NCBI GenBank assembly: GCA_035578905.1 | Contig: JAQJVL010000031.1 | Coordinates: forward strand, 1,946,059 to 2,010,058 | Direction: 5' to 3' | Origin: Stictocephala bisonia | Taxonomy: Eukaryota > Arthropoda > Insecta > Hemiptera > Membracidae | Length of the DNA stretch: 64,000 nucleotides | Shown here: in pieces, positions 35,605 through 47,640 of the stretch | Numbering within the stretch: position 1 is the stretch's first letter | How the letters are laid out: each line of letters starts with the position of its first letter | The notes under the pieces: model-generated | Database searches by the model: none | What the model saw: the letters and a program-made list of their open reading frames with translations, nothing else | What the model was told of the DNA's origin: nothing | Position numbers and translations under genes: made by a program

Positions 35605-35775
35605 GTCTCATTTTACCTGATGAAGTTGGGTCTGTAACACTTAACCTAGAAACCTACGGCTTATAGATGACTTCCGAACCACTACCACCAGTGACTGGGC
35701 ATTCGGGCTGTACGTGGAAGGATGAAATTGGCCAAATGGTTACTCTTCCAAGGTGCTATGTTTGATGTTGTTATA
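35605..35775 (-). mobile_element. 5S-rRNA-derived SINE, copy 2 (decayed)
   Basis: Minus strand: TAGCACCTTGGAAGAGTAAC (decayed 5S box, compare TAGTACTTGGATGGGTGACC), then GGTGGTAGTGGTTCGGAAGT, GTTAAGTGTTACAGACCC and ACTTCATCAGGTAAAATGAG. These follow in the same order as the tail of the copy at 31700-31950. Confidence 0.6.
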
Positions 35776-36167
35776 ACAATTTGGTTGTGTTTGGATGAGT
35801 GGTTTTTATATGAAGCTTTAAACTCAGCCATTACCTGAAAAACTTAAAACCCTGTCTCTTTTTCGTTCTTCCACCATGCAATAAAAATAATAAACACAAT
35901 ATTAAAAATATTTTGTCTACATAATTGAATGCGCAATAAAACGAGAAAGGTAACGTTGGGATTAACATTTTTCTTACAGACATATCAAGTTTTCTTCTAA
36001 AACTTGAACACAATATGATATTTATTACTCATGTATAATAAAACGTCTTATTCAAATCTTAGCCCAGTTAATGCCATTTTTTAAGAATAGTTTTTCCAAG
36101 TCATTGATACATGTATAAAAATAAATGAAATCATATCTCAGTAAATGGTATCAATACGCGATATGAT

Positions 36168-36396
36168 TACCCGCCCACCCATACACCTACAGTGGTATTG
36201 ACCCACCCACCCACCCACACCCCTACAGTGGTATTGAAATACACCTACAGTGGTATTAACCCACCCACCCAGCTATACACGTACAATGGTATTGATCCAC
36301 CCACCCACCCTCACACAAATACTTGTATTGACCCACTCGCCCACCCATACACGTACAGTGGTATTGACCCACCCAACCACCCAAACACGTAAAATG
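36168..36396 (-). repeat. 36-bp G-quadruplex minisatellite, cluster 2
   Basis: C-rich on the plus strand: units like CCACCCATACACGTACAGTG + GTATTGACCCACC. The stretch CCCACCCACCCACCC near 36203-36217 is a four-triplet quadruplex motif on the minus strand. Six or seven imperfect units. Confidence 0.85.
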
Positions 36397-36528
36397 TTGG
36401 TTAACCCCCATCGACTTCTAAACTTAATGAACTACGCTTTTAATCTGACAGTAGGTTTAAATTCGGTATAAAGCGTGGCGCCTTGGACCTCAGGTCAACA
36501 AAGAGAAATCTCTATTCGATAGCCATTG

Positions 36529-36573
36529 ATATTATTTCACAGCTAACACACAACGTTAGCTGTGAAATAATAT
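36529..36573. repeat. Perfect 19-bp-arm hairpin
   Basis: ATATTATTTCACAGCTAAC, seven-base loop ACACAAC, then the exact reverse complement. Too short for a normal microRNA precursor. Probably a foldback remnant. Confidence 0.8.
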
Positions 36574-37429
36574 TAAATTAAATTAAACACACAACGTTAT
36601 TTAACGTAGGTATATGTTAAGACCTTAGGTATGTTATGAATTTTAAAAGACGTTTGAAGTTTACAAAAAGTATCAATCAGCCCTGATGATTTTGGAAGGG
36701 TCACTTAAATCAAAATTAATAATGTTCTAAAGATTGTTCAATCCTCAAAAGATCGGAGACGCTGTTCAACTTTTTGAGACGGAAAAAATACCGTAAGCTT
36801 ACTGAATTACGTTTTATGTATGGCTATGATACAACTTATTTCAATCAAAGGCAGGAGTTTCTGTCATAAGAGTAAAACGCCATATCATGATTTATTTTTG
36901 TAATAGTAAACTTTATAGCTAAAACGTAGCAACAAGCTTCCTCTAGAATATGAGTGGAGTTGTGCTTTATGTTTAGAAATTTGCAGCGTTATATTTTTTT
37001 CTCCTAACAAAAAAATAATGTATGCAACAAAATAGATTAAAGCAGTTATCTCATTTGACACCATGTAAACAGTTGTACTTTACCTCTAATGGAATAGTGA
37101 TAATATTACACATTTCAATTTCGGAAATGCATTTTATGTTTGATTTGATTACCACAAAGAAAACGATGAACGAAAAAGTCTGTTGAAGCTAAAAGTTTAC
37201 TCAACAAGTGTAGCTTGGCAGTCGCGATGGAGTGATTGATCATAGCAGACAAGACTGTTAATAAAATTGCATACACTGATTGGTTATTAATAAAAAAGCG
37301 TGAATTTCTTTAGTAATTAAAACGTTACCGGTGCAAAAAGAAGACAGACTGGTGAGTGGGGAATGGTACTCGAATTGGAGTGCACTGCACAAGTTATTGG
37401 CTTTATGATTACAATGAAACGAAACTCCA
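36574..37429. other. No gene recognised
   Basis: A+T-rich sequence leading into a CpG-rich islet. No transposon or coding signal was identified. Confidence 0.35.
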
Positions 37430-37620
37430 TGTGTTCGTCCCTGAGGTGCGGTACAAGGTAGCCGCCTGGCGAGGGGTGTGTGACGCGTGCGCCTATCGTG
37501 GCATCGCGACGCGTCGGCGGGCGTCAGTCTAGCCGAGATCGGCGTCGTGGCTAGTGAGACGCTGTAGTGTGTTGGCGAGCCGGTAGATAGCGCGCGGGAC
37601 GAGCGTTGTGGATGACTTTT
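37430..37620 (+). promoter_or_regulatory. CpG-rich islet, probable promoter or 5' untranslated region
   Basis: Stands out in an A+T-rich window by dense CG dinucleotides (GACGCGTGCGCC, ATCGCGACGCGTCGGCGGGC, GATCGGCGTCG, GCGCGCGGGACGAGCG). It lies 150-350 bp upstream of the short MPRRKQ exon, as expected of the promoter or leader of a developmental regulator. No TATA box is assigned. Confidence 0.5.
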
Positions 37621-37777
37621 AGGTTAGGCTGTGTTTACATAATGCCTGGTTGGAGTATTAGAATGTGTTTACTAACATTACTTTGAGGTTAGGGTAGCAC
37701 TGATACAGGATGATTTGATTCCAACCTAACTCTTGTGGACTTCTATGATCCAGTGTAACAAGGTTAACATCGCTAGC

Positions 37778-37817
37778 ATGCCTCGTAGAAAGCAATCAAA
37801 GCCTCGCTCAGTAAAAA
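37778..37817 (+). CDS. First coding exon of a FOG/SALL/BCL11-type zinc-finger regulator (partial)
   Basis: ATG CCT CGT AGA AAG ... encodes MPRRKQSKPRSVK plus one base, followed by a perfect donor (AAAAA|GTAAGTAC at 37817/37818). RRKQxKP at the extreme N-terminus is the NuRD-binding motif shared by FOG/ZFPM, SALL and BCL11 zinc-finger co-regulators. The closest match I know is the N-terminus of ZFPM2 (MSRRKQSKPRQIK). An in-frame ATG 33 bases upstream exists, but the family places the motif at the N-terminus, so the downstream ATG is preferred. No later exon was found, so intron 1 would exceed 26 kb. The exon is tiny, so a chance match is possible, though the donor and the CpG islet argue against it. 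Confidence 0.55.
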
Positions 37818-40110
37818 GTAAGTACTAAAAACAATGATTTTTCTAATACATGTGCAGAATTTTGAGACGTAACTATTATTTAAGAGATTTGACTGTAAAT
37901 ATTCATAATATTTATTTATAAGACGCCGATCGTCAAGATATGGGCGAATGTGGATTTCGAATGAGTGTGGTGAGTGTAGATGAGCGAATGTAGTCATTGT
38001 TACAAACTAAGGCCGACTATTCCTTAGAAAGTGTCATTAATTAATAGTCCAATGACAAATGAACGTTCTAATTTTCAAGCAAGTTCATACTGACAACAAA
38101 ATAATCACATGCTAAAGCATTGTTTGTGTTAATGATTTTTTTTTCAATTTGAACCTACAATTATTTAAATTATTATGAAAATAAATAGCAATTTAATGCC
38201 TTTTAAAGTTTATGTTCGTGAAAACATCCTCTGTGTCAGAAAATAACGAAGAATTATAGTATTCTTCATAATAATCTCAGATATATTATTTAATAATTGT
38301 CTACATAAATAAAATAAAAATATATTGACACAATATTCGAAATACGAGATAGGCTTTCAATAATTTTTATAGACGAATCCACCACTTTAAACTGTTTCAT
38401 GTGCATTATATGTTGACCTAGCTGAAATAAAATTAAATTTGAATATGTTAGGTTATGTTATTTCGTAATGCTCCGCCAGGCTCCTCGGTTTAGGGTTTGA
38501 GGTTAGGGTATAAATAACGCGGATGAGCGGTGGAGTGAGGCCCTATGATCCTAAACTTGTGCAAGACTACTAAAGATGTTTATAGTTGATTGTTATATTG
38601 AAGTATCAGTAAATTATTTAATAAATTAAAGTTAGAAGATACGGATTTTAACGCTAAAATGTTTAACACATAAAGTAAAGTATACGAATTAATTAATTAG
38701 GAATAAATAAAAAAGTTCAACTGTGTTTATTCACATGAAGACTGACGAAGAGAGGAAAAAGTAGTTACATAAGGATATAGAATTTTAGAATAAGAAATTA
38801 GAATGTTGTTCCCTTGGTTTCATACAGTTTTTTTTATAATGGAACATTTTAAAATCCACACAATCTTCATCTACTCGTCTTCTACCAATTCGAAACAAAA
38901 TTATTTAGATTTTATATCTTAACATACCAGAAAACGTATGCTAAGATAAAATGTGATCATTTACACTTAGCAATACAAAATTGGAAAAAATGTCCAAGAA
39001 AATAAAATAGGACCTCCCAGACTAGGCTTGATTAAAGCTTCCTTTTTTAATTTTACAGTATTCATGTCTTTAGGCAAGGGTTCACTAATCGTGATATGTT
39101 GTGCCAAAACGGTTCCAAAGTATAAAATTCGAAACATTCAAACTACCTAGAATCCCATAATAGTCCGTTATGACAAACACTTGGTTTTTGTACTGCATCT
39201 CATCCTTTATATTTAATTTGAAAGTATAAAGTGTCTTGCTAGTTTCCTCAATCCATTTGACATTGAAGAATATTCAATTAATTTAGGTATGATACAAGAA
39301 AATAAAAAAATTATTAAGGTATATGTAAGATCATTATGAACAGACACTTCAATTAATTTTGGCTGATAGGCTTTTTTAAAAATATAATAGGCCTATTCTA
39401 AAACAACAACATAGTTCCAATCACAACAATAAAATAATGTAAAAAATACATATCACACAACAGTTCATTATTATTCATTACTATATGCATAAACAATGGT
39501 ATGTTGATTGTTATGATAATTTTAGAGAAAATGTATATTATTATTTGAAAGTAAAATAAATATTAATAAGACAGGAATTATTAGGACTGAGATTTGAAGA
39601 TGTAAAGGAAACTATTATGAGAGACCGTTTAGAATCGACATAATAAACCTTTTAGAAGCTAATAGTATAATAGTTGACATTCTTAATTAAATTACTAATC
39701 ATGTAAATTTTATCAGCTTGTTAAATATTTGATTGGTTGTACATTGAAATATAACTGATCTAGATAAAGAATAATTACAAATATTATTGAATTAAATCTA
39801 CACGATTTTAAATATGGACGGGTATTTTTAGAAAAGTTATAACTAAGGCGTACCAGTAGCTCAATTTTGTAAGTCAGTAACGTGTAAGCTCAAAATCACT
39901 TAAATTTTGATCATGTAAATTAAGAGGTTTTGAACTGACAAGTTTCTGACTGAACCAAGAGGAAAATTTGTAGAATTATTATGTTCTGCGGTTTATGAGA
40001 GTTAATTATTTACAATAAGTGTTTAAACAATTTACTAAAGTGGTGATTTACAACGTATTTATCACTTTGATTATTGTAAGTTGCGAACGAGAAGATTCAT
40101 TTTAGCTTTT
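37818..40110. other. Probable intron; mostly unassigned
   Basis: A+T-rich, with one copy of dispersed repeat R (37910-38060) and otherwise no recognisable feature. Confidence 0.4.
37910..38060 (+). repeat. Dispersed repeat family R, copy 3
   Basis: Best preserved copy: AAGACGCCGATCGTCAAGAT, ATGTGGATTTCGAATGAGTG, GAATGTAGTCATTGTTAC, CCGACTATTCCTTAGAAAGT and TTAATTAATAGTCCAATGAC. Shares these blocks in order with the copies at 8695 and 42185, and with 56195 in reverse. Confidence 0.6.
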
Positions 40111-40238
40111 ACGTTTTAGGTTAGGTGTAAAGTCAGCGTTACACGTTTTAAGTTAGGTGTAAAGTCAGCGTTACACGTTTTAGGTTAGGTGTAAAGTCAG
40201 CGTTACACGTTTTAGGTTAGGTGTAAAGTCAGCGTTAC
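40111..40238 (+). repeat. 32-bp tandem repeat, four copies, with TTAGG pairs
   Basis: Four nearly identical 32-bp units, each ACGTTTTAGGTTAGGTGTAA + AGTCAGCGTTAC (the second unit has TAAGTTAGG). Three of the four contain TTAGGTTAGG, two insect telomere units, but the remaining sequence is not telomeric. Confidence 0.95.
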
Positions 40239-41001
40239 ACGTTTTTTCATTGCTTATTGACTGCTGTACATATATAAGCAAAATCTCATAAAAGCTTTGA
40301 AAACTAAGTCGATAAACCAACATAAGTTAACACTTGAGGTGTGGATTCACCCTCGACATAGTGTTAAAGTAGGTTTAAACATAAGAAATAGAGAAATATA
40401 TGTTTAACACATTTAGTTTAATTTGACTGATACAAAAGGTAGTACTTAGTGAAGAAAATCACTAAAAAATTACGTCTAAACTATCGAGAATAGCGAGGAA
40501 AAGATTCGGTATAAAAAATTCTTATTGCGCGTATAAAGATCCGTAGGTTGCTAGTCTGAAGGTTGAAGGTGGGGTTTGCAGCCCCTATCCCACGGGAGAA
40601 CGGCAGCCATCCTTGCCACATGTTCCTGAGGGACCTACCGGCTCCTGGGACCCCACCATCCTATATTCTGCTACAGTCCTTCGAGATATGTACCACCAGC
40701 GAAATACTTTTATCTTGAAAACAACATTTTCTAAGTTTACTCACGTTTTTTTTTAAGACAGGTTACTCAACTGTCATATAATTTTTATTAAATATTACCT
40801 AAATTATATTATTATAATAATAAATATATACAAGTATCTATGGTTTTGCTTTCAACCCTATAGATGAATATGTCTTCATACGGCCCTCTAACTAAGCCTA
40901 ATCACGAAAACGATTACACATTGCTCTTGACGAGATGTCCCACTCGGTCTACGTACAAAGATTCTGACGCCAAGGACTATGGGTATACAGAATAGTTACG
41001 T
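40239..41001. other. No gene; small G+C-rich islet
   Basis: A G+C-richer patch at about 40550-40690 contains GGTGGGG and CCCCACC inversions. Its nature is unclear. Confidence 0.35.
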
Positions 41002-41765
41002 GAAATATAGAAGGACGTATAACACATTATATTATGTAAACACGTCACATGCGTTGGATAGATATAACAAGAATACTATTGTAAATACTGTATATATAAC
41101 GGTCAAAAGACACCAAAAACTCATCGTTGAAATATACAAGGAAATATAACACATTATATTATGTAAACACGTCACATATGTTGGATAGATATAACAAGAA
41201 TACTATTGTAACTACTGTATATATAACGGACAAAAGACATCAAGCACTCATCGTTGAAATATAGAAGGACATATAACACATTATATTATATAAACACGTC
41301 AAATGCGTTGGATAGATATAACAAGAATACTATTGTAAATACTGTATATATATAATGGACAAAAGACATCAAACACTCATCGTTGAAATATAGAAGGAAA
41401 TATAACACATTTTATTATGTAAACACGTCACATATGTTGGATAGATATAACAAGAATACTATTGTAACTACTGTATATATAACGGACAAAATACATCAAA
41501 CACTCATCGTTGAAATATAGAAGGACGTATAACACATTATATTATGTAAACACGTCACATGTGTTGGATAGATATAACAAGAATACTATTGTAACTACTG
41601 TATATATAACGGACAAAAGACATCAAACACTCATCGTTGAAATATAGAAGGACGTATAACACATTATACTATGTAAACACGTCACATATGTTGGATAGAT
41701 ATAACAAGAATACTATTGTAACTACTGTATATATAACGGACAAAAGACATCAAACACTCATCGTT
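41002..41765 (+). repeat. 127-bp satellite, six copies
   Basis: Units start GAAATATAGAAGGACGTATA at 41002, 41129, 41256, 41385, 41512 and 41639. Five have a period of exactly 127 bp and the third is 129 bp because of an extra TA. Each contains ACACATTATATTATGTAAAC, GTTGGATAGATATAACAAGA and ACTCATCGTT. Very similar copies point to recent amplification. Confidence 0.97.
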
Positions 41766-42635
41766 GAAATCGGAAGTTGAATTTGAGGACATTTTAAAAC
41801 AAGATTCGAGACAAAACAAGGACAATGCTCAATAAGGAAGATTCTTGTAAACAAAAAAAAAGAAACTTCCTTCCACAACAATATAAGTTTGAACAGGAGG
41901 AATTTCATGAAAATGGATTTTTTACACTTTTCTGTATAAGAGATAAAACATTATCTGCTCAACATGAATCTTGAATAAATAAAATAATAATAAAGTAAAA
42001 ATTATGACTTTACTCAAAACTTCATAACTTATGGCGCCTTACAAAACAAGCCTTATGACATAGCTGGCTTATTGGAACCATCAATTAACTAAATAGTAAT
42101 AATTAAATGTCTGTATGGAGTAACTGACTATGATACATTTATCATAGACGAAAATTAAATACATTTTTATTTAATTTTTCAGAAATTTTTAAGACGTTGA
42201 TCGTAAAAATATGTGGAAATATGGATTTATAATGAGTGATTAGTTGATATGAGCTAATGTAGTTTTTTTTTAAATATCAGACTATTTCTGAGAAAGTGTC
42301 CTTAATTAATAGCCCACTGATAAATTAACAGCCGGTAGTGATGAGCTGTTGTTAACTGTAACCCAGATACTTAGAGATATTGCTGTGGAGATTGTAGATT
42401 CTGTTATCGGTAATTTAAAACGGTAATGGTGTCCGCTCAATGATTACCATCTTCGTGGACACTTATAGGGCATGTTGGCGTGTCCGTGTTGGATGGTGAC
42501 CAGGGTTCGAGAGGTTAATAGAGAGAACACCATCATGTATTAGATTTGTTAATTAGCTGGAAATCGGACCAATAATACGTGGTTTGGATTCCACGTTAAG
42601 CTGCAGGTCTCTTAATATTTTGAGACCTTAATAAC
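41766..42635. other. No gene; one dispersed-repeat copy
   Basis: Contains family R copy 4 at 42185-42320. The rest is unassigned. Confidence 0.4.
42185..42320 (+). repeat. Dispersed repeat family R, copy 4
   Basis: AAGACGTTGATCGTAAAAAT, ATATGGATTTATAATGAGTG, GAGAAAGTGTCCTTAATTAA and TAGCCCACTGATAAATTAAC align with the copy at 37910-38060. Confidence 0.5.
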
Positions 42636-42884
42636 CAACTGCCCACCCATACACGTACAGTGGTAATGTCCCACTCACCCACCCATACACGTACAGTGCA
42701 GTGGTAATGTCCCAACCGCCCACCCATACACGTACAGTGGTAATGTCCCACCCTCCCACCCATACACGTACAGTGGTAATATATCAACCAGCCACCCATA
42801 CACGTACAGTGGTAATGTCCCAACCACCCACCCATACACGTACAGTGGTAATATCCCAACCACCCACCCATACACGTACTGTGC
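42636..42884 (-). repeat. 36-bp G-quadruplex minisatellite, cluster 3
   Basis: Seven units of CCCACCCATACACGTACAGT + GGTAATGTCCCAACC, C-rich on the plus strand. CCCACCCTCCCACCC near 42747 is a perfect four-triplet motif on the minus strand. Open frames across it on both strands are by-products of the periodicity. Confidence 0.92.
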
Positions 42885-43019
42885 ATTAACTCAGGCAATA
42901 ACCAGACTACACAGATTGTCCACACTCACGTAAAACTCATGCAATCATTAATATTTATTTCTCGTTAAATTACCACAAGCGTTGTTGGCGTCTCAAATCT
43001 GATTAGTGTGAATACAATA

Positions 43020-43125
43020 ATATACTGGTCCTTATCAACATTAATTTTCAGTATGATTGGAATCGAACTGAGAACCACTGATTTACAATATTGGGCTTTA
43101 ATAAACTACGATACCGACCAATCAC
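43020..43125 (-). mobile_element. tRNA-derived SINE, family S2 copy
   Basis: Minus strand: GGTATCGTAGTTTATTAAAG (A-box region, 43096-43119) and GGTTCTCAGTTCGATTCC (B-box region, 43059-43076). A matching unit is at 56065-56160, with the same spacing and the same CTCAGTT lead-in to the B box. Confidence 0.55.
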
Positions 43126-43267
43126 AGCTGTACATAGAATAACCATACACCTACACGTTAAGGCAATTACATGATTTTACGTGATTTAACATGAAATTTA
43201 TGTAAATTATTATTAAACTCATGAATAAAAGTAATAATTCATGCACCAGTTTTTGAACGTAAAAAAA

Positions 43268-43370
43268 ATAGGTGAATAAGAATGGTGAAAGGAGTGATAT
43301 GAGTGTAGATTAACGAGTGTAGTCATTGTTACTAAGGTCAACTAAGGGACATAATGGCTAAGTGGAACCC
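43268..43370 (+). repeat. Dispersed repeat family R, copy 5
   Basis: GATATGAGTGTAGATTAACG, AGTGTAGTCATTGTTACTAA and CTAAGGGACATAATGGCTAA match other copies. The start is lost. Confidence 0.5.
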
Positions 43371-46037
43371 AATCCACGTAGTTTTGGTCTGATTTTAGCA
43401 AATTGACAAGACTGGTACTCAGTTCACTCCCCTAAACAACATCCTGATACTGAATACCACCCCAAACGCACAACCTAGACTTCTGTAGTAGAGTCCACGC
43501 GGACGTCATGTCGGTATTAAGAGGACCGAGCATAAAATCTTGTCACTTTCAAACTCCACAACACTTTGTCCGAAAGTAGCGGAGTTACACCACTAGTGCC
43601 GATATTTAATAAACTTAACTCTTATATGAATATTGGGCAGACTTTATTGATTCAGGGGAAAACACTGACCAGATCATAATCTGTATTCACTTGACGTGTT
43701 TGTTACTCTACTCGGGATAGCGGCGTTATCACTGACACCAATAATGGTCTGCGTACATATATTTATTACCACCCGTGATTATTTTATATTCAGGGAGATT
43801 TTGGTTCTGCATTTACCACAGTCTTGTGCATAATTAATGTGGGGAGGGGATTAGTTGAAAACGAGGGTGCTTATCGATTGGATGAATTATCCATTAGTTA
43901 TCCGCAAAGTAAATTAATTATTTGTACTGTTGGTCAAATAGACTTCATCGCGTAATTAAGTCGGCTCAGTCGTAATGGCGTCAAATTAATGTCGGCTGAT
44001 AATCAGCACTTGTGGCTGAACGGTGTTGTGTTTGTAATTCTACAAATAGTAAAAATAATGCGCATATATATATGTTCATAATATAGCTGAAAAACGTTAA
44101 AATATGTTGTAGAAAATATTGATAAAAATCATAAAAATATTAAATTTTTGTGTAAGGTGACGTATGGTTTTCAAAAAGTTGTCTCGATTAGTAGATCTGC
44201 AGTGATACCTATATAAATGTATGTTTGTACGACATTGTTTAACACAATTTAAGAACAAAGCAATAATGAAATAAAAAGAAATAGAAGAGATAGACATTTT
44301 CAGCTTGCATTATGATACAAGAAAAATAAGAGTGACATTCTTTAAGCATATAAATAGAATGAAATGTAATATACTAAGAAAGAAAATTATAGATTTTTTT
44401 ATAGTAGTGCCAAAATAAAAACAACTCAATAATCTGGCAAAAGGCAAAAAGAACAAAATACATGAGATATACATAAACAGCAATTTTAAAACAGAACTCA
44501 TTCAGTTCTGCCATTAAACGTCCCACTCACCCTCCTACATTGTGGAAAAGTTTTTTAACCTTGTTATGTCTTGTGTTAAGGTAGAGTCTTAATAAAATTC
44601 ATCGACAGTCATATTACTCATACAAAAATTAGTTAATCTAGTTTGGCACATCAATGTTATGTTTCCAATATATTTAACCCAAATCCCCATAAAATAGGTT
44701 AATTTTGGAAGGGCTTAGATATTTTGGGGGAAAGTAGTTTGTATAAAGAAATAAAATGATTTGACATGTTCTCTAATAAAACAAATAACTAACATAATGT
44801 AAACTAAACATTAATTGTGCACTTTCAATTCACCTTAACAAATAATCCGATTGTTAAACTATCAAGGGAGATAGTCTTATCACTTAAAAAACTCGTTTTT
44901 CCAAAAGATTAAAATAAATTTCTTTCATAACAAAAAATTAAATAATCAATAGTATTTTTTAATTATTATTTCAATAAATTAGAATTTATTTGGCGTATTT
45001 ATTTAACCCAAGCATGAACCTAACATAGTCTAACTATATCCTTCCCAGGAATGTGAAACTGTCCTTAAAATCAGGCCTTGCCCTAGCAATAATATAGGAA
45101 AATCAGTCTTTTATTGCTGTAGGATAGCAAAAAAGTAGTCCTACAGAATTAAAGTAAAAATTAAAATTTTAAAGTTTACCCCCAACATTTTTTTTAAAGT
45201 TTTGGATCATGACTTAACATCTCGAACCGAAAAGATTAGATTTTTGCTTGTTTGCTAAACTTCATAGATACATAACATTTTTTATTTTAAAAATAACTAT
45301 TTTTTAGTCAGTCAACTATAAGCAATTAAACATACAAAGAAGATAGATAATATCGATTTATTTAGTATAAAAATAATTTAAGTTAACAAATATAATGTGG
45401 AAATTATAATAACTAAACATAAACAAGCATAAAATTAAATTAATTTAATACATTTAAGTACAACAGTTTAAAGTACAGAAATACTGGACTAACCTGAAAT
45501 ATTTTCTGTTAAATAATTTTATATATTAAGTAACGGTAATGGACTTAACGATCTTAATAAGGAACCTCTGTTTCTCTGCATATTTGTTTTTAATATACAA
45601 GAACACTTTTAACTGATTCATTACTCGAGTTAAGGGTTTTCAAAACTTGTAAGTCAATCATGGTTTTTGGCTGTCTTACGAAAACTTAACGAATATTTGT
45701 ACCGAGGAGAACATTAGCTTTACTTTTATACCCAACTTGAGTGTTTAGGTTAGTATAAAACACTTAAAGTAAAAAAATGCTTTTGTTCCTGATTTATAAA
45801 ACAGTTTCAAAGCTCAAAATATAATATAAGATGCTTCTTTATAACGCCTACACAAATTACAGTTTTATTAAGTTTTGTATTTTAGGAGATCGGTAAAAAC
45901 ACTCGTTTACCCCCCAAAGAAACACTAAACCCAAAATGTGAGCAATGTGTGATTTTTCTTACGATTTTAGTCTCATGTACATACATGAATACAAAATGTA
46001 TTATAAAATTACGTTAATACTAGCGTAAGTAATGTGT

Positions 46038-46097
<60 letters not shown>

Positions 46098-47199
46098 TAG
46101 TTATAGTGGAAGATTCTATTTTACATTACTAAGTAAAATAGTTAATTCCTATTATTTAAGTGTAAAAGAATAAATTTTCAAGATCACACTTGTTCCAATA
46201 CCGAAAAATTATAAAATTGTAAATAGTACATTTACGAAAAAACAACTTTATACCAACCCTAAAACGCTTCGATATTTATAAAAACTATAAAAATAATCCA
46301 AATTTACTGTGTTTACTATTTGATTGATTTAACAGGGCAATTCCATAGAGAGAATAGATTATATTATTTAAAATTATTTATCATTTGCAATGAATTCGTA
46401 CTGCATATTCTCCAAGTGTATTGTGTAGGCCAAATTTAAAATATTGTATTATTTAAAAAATCACATAATAATTAAATCGTTAAATTAAATAGAAATAATC
46501 TCTTCAATAACTAAGAGAACATATTTTAACATGTAATATTTTAATTTTTAAATTTTAATACAAAAACTGCTCTGCAATATAAAAATTAAACCAAATAAAT
46601 ATATAAATTAATTGTCATCTAGTGACAGGTTTGACGTTCTATGCGTGTCCCCTAGTTCCATATTGTAAAGTCAAACCGGTACATTAACTCCTAAAGTGGA
46701 TAAAAAGTCCGTCTGGAACTCACGCGGAGGTGTTGTGAATGGTTATGTCCCACCCCTCGTCCGCTCCCGATCGAGTTTCACGGCAAATCTCCTCTGATGA
46801 TTTCGTTTTGTTCTGTGTTCATCTCCTGGACAATCCAAAGTCGATATAAAACCTACACAACATGGCTTGGTAAATGGAACAAGACCAGTTTTATATTATA
46901 ATATAAAATTATCATAAATTGTTGTGAGAGTTTAATAAAGAAGTTTATAGGCCATATCAATGTTGACTAATTACTGTCACATAAATGTATTCACTTTACT
47001 ATAAATTTTTTCTATTCTCATTACAATTAATTGATGGTGGACTAACAACTGATATGTATAATATCAAATACATATACAGTTTGATATTATGAAATTAGTA
47101 AAATACAATTCCAGTGTCTTACAAGAAACGAATGGTTAACATTGTATCTTCTTTTTTTACTTCACTTGCCATTTTTCATAGGTCTACGACCTGTGCTTA
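43371..47199. other. No gene recognised; one microsatellite
   Basis: Long A+T-rich tract, consistent with intron. Contains a TA microsatellite at 46041-46095. A G+C-richer patch at 46640-46860 shows no coding signal. Confidence 0.4.
46041..46095. repeat. TA microsatellite
   Basis: Uninterrupted TA dinucleotide run of 55 bases. Confidence 0.98.
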
Positions 47200-47412
47200 T
47201 CCACCTGCCCATACACTTACAGTGTTCTTGGCTCACCCGCCCGCCTATTAACGTACAGTGGTATTGACCTACCCGTCCACCCCTACACGTACAGTCGTAT
47301 TTACCCACCGCCTACCCCTACACGTAAAGTGGTACAGTACCACTGTATGAGTATGGGTGGGCGGGTGGGTCAGTATCACTCTGCGTGTTTGGGTGGGTGG
47401 GTGGGTTTCATC
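47200..47412. repeat. 36-bp minisatellite, cluster 4a, orientation flips
   Basis: C-rich units up to about 47328 (for example GTATTGACCTACCCGTCCAC), then G-rich units from 47340 (GGGTGGGCGGGTGGG near 47357 and GGGTGGGTGGGTGGG near 47391). The switch occurs at GTGGTACAGTACCAC, itself a palindrome at 47329-47343. Confidence 0.9.
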
Positions 47413-47504
47413 TCTGTTCGTGTATTGTTGGGTAAGAGGGTCAAATTTGATAGGTTTATTTATCTAGAAACTCCTCTCCCTACTCAAGTACTTGACATCG
47501 TATT

Positions 47505-47640
47505 GTTAATACCACTGTACATGTATTGGTGGGCGGGTGGGTCAATACCACTGTACGTGTATGGGTGGGCGGGTGGGTTACAGAGGTTTTGGTTACACGT
47601 AAAGCAGTATTGACCCACCTGCCCACCCATACACGTACAT
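47505..47640. repeat. 36-bp minisatellite, cluster 4b, orientation flips
   Basis: Two G-rich units (47510-47580, with GGGTGGGCGGGTGGG near 47563) are followed by a C-rich unit at 47600-47640. It is separated from cluster 4a by about 90 bp of other sequence. Confidence 0.9.

Noticed and set aside
40111..40238. Interstitial telomere
   Set aside because: Only two TTAGG per 32-bp unit; the remaining 22 bases are unrelated.
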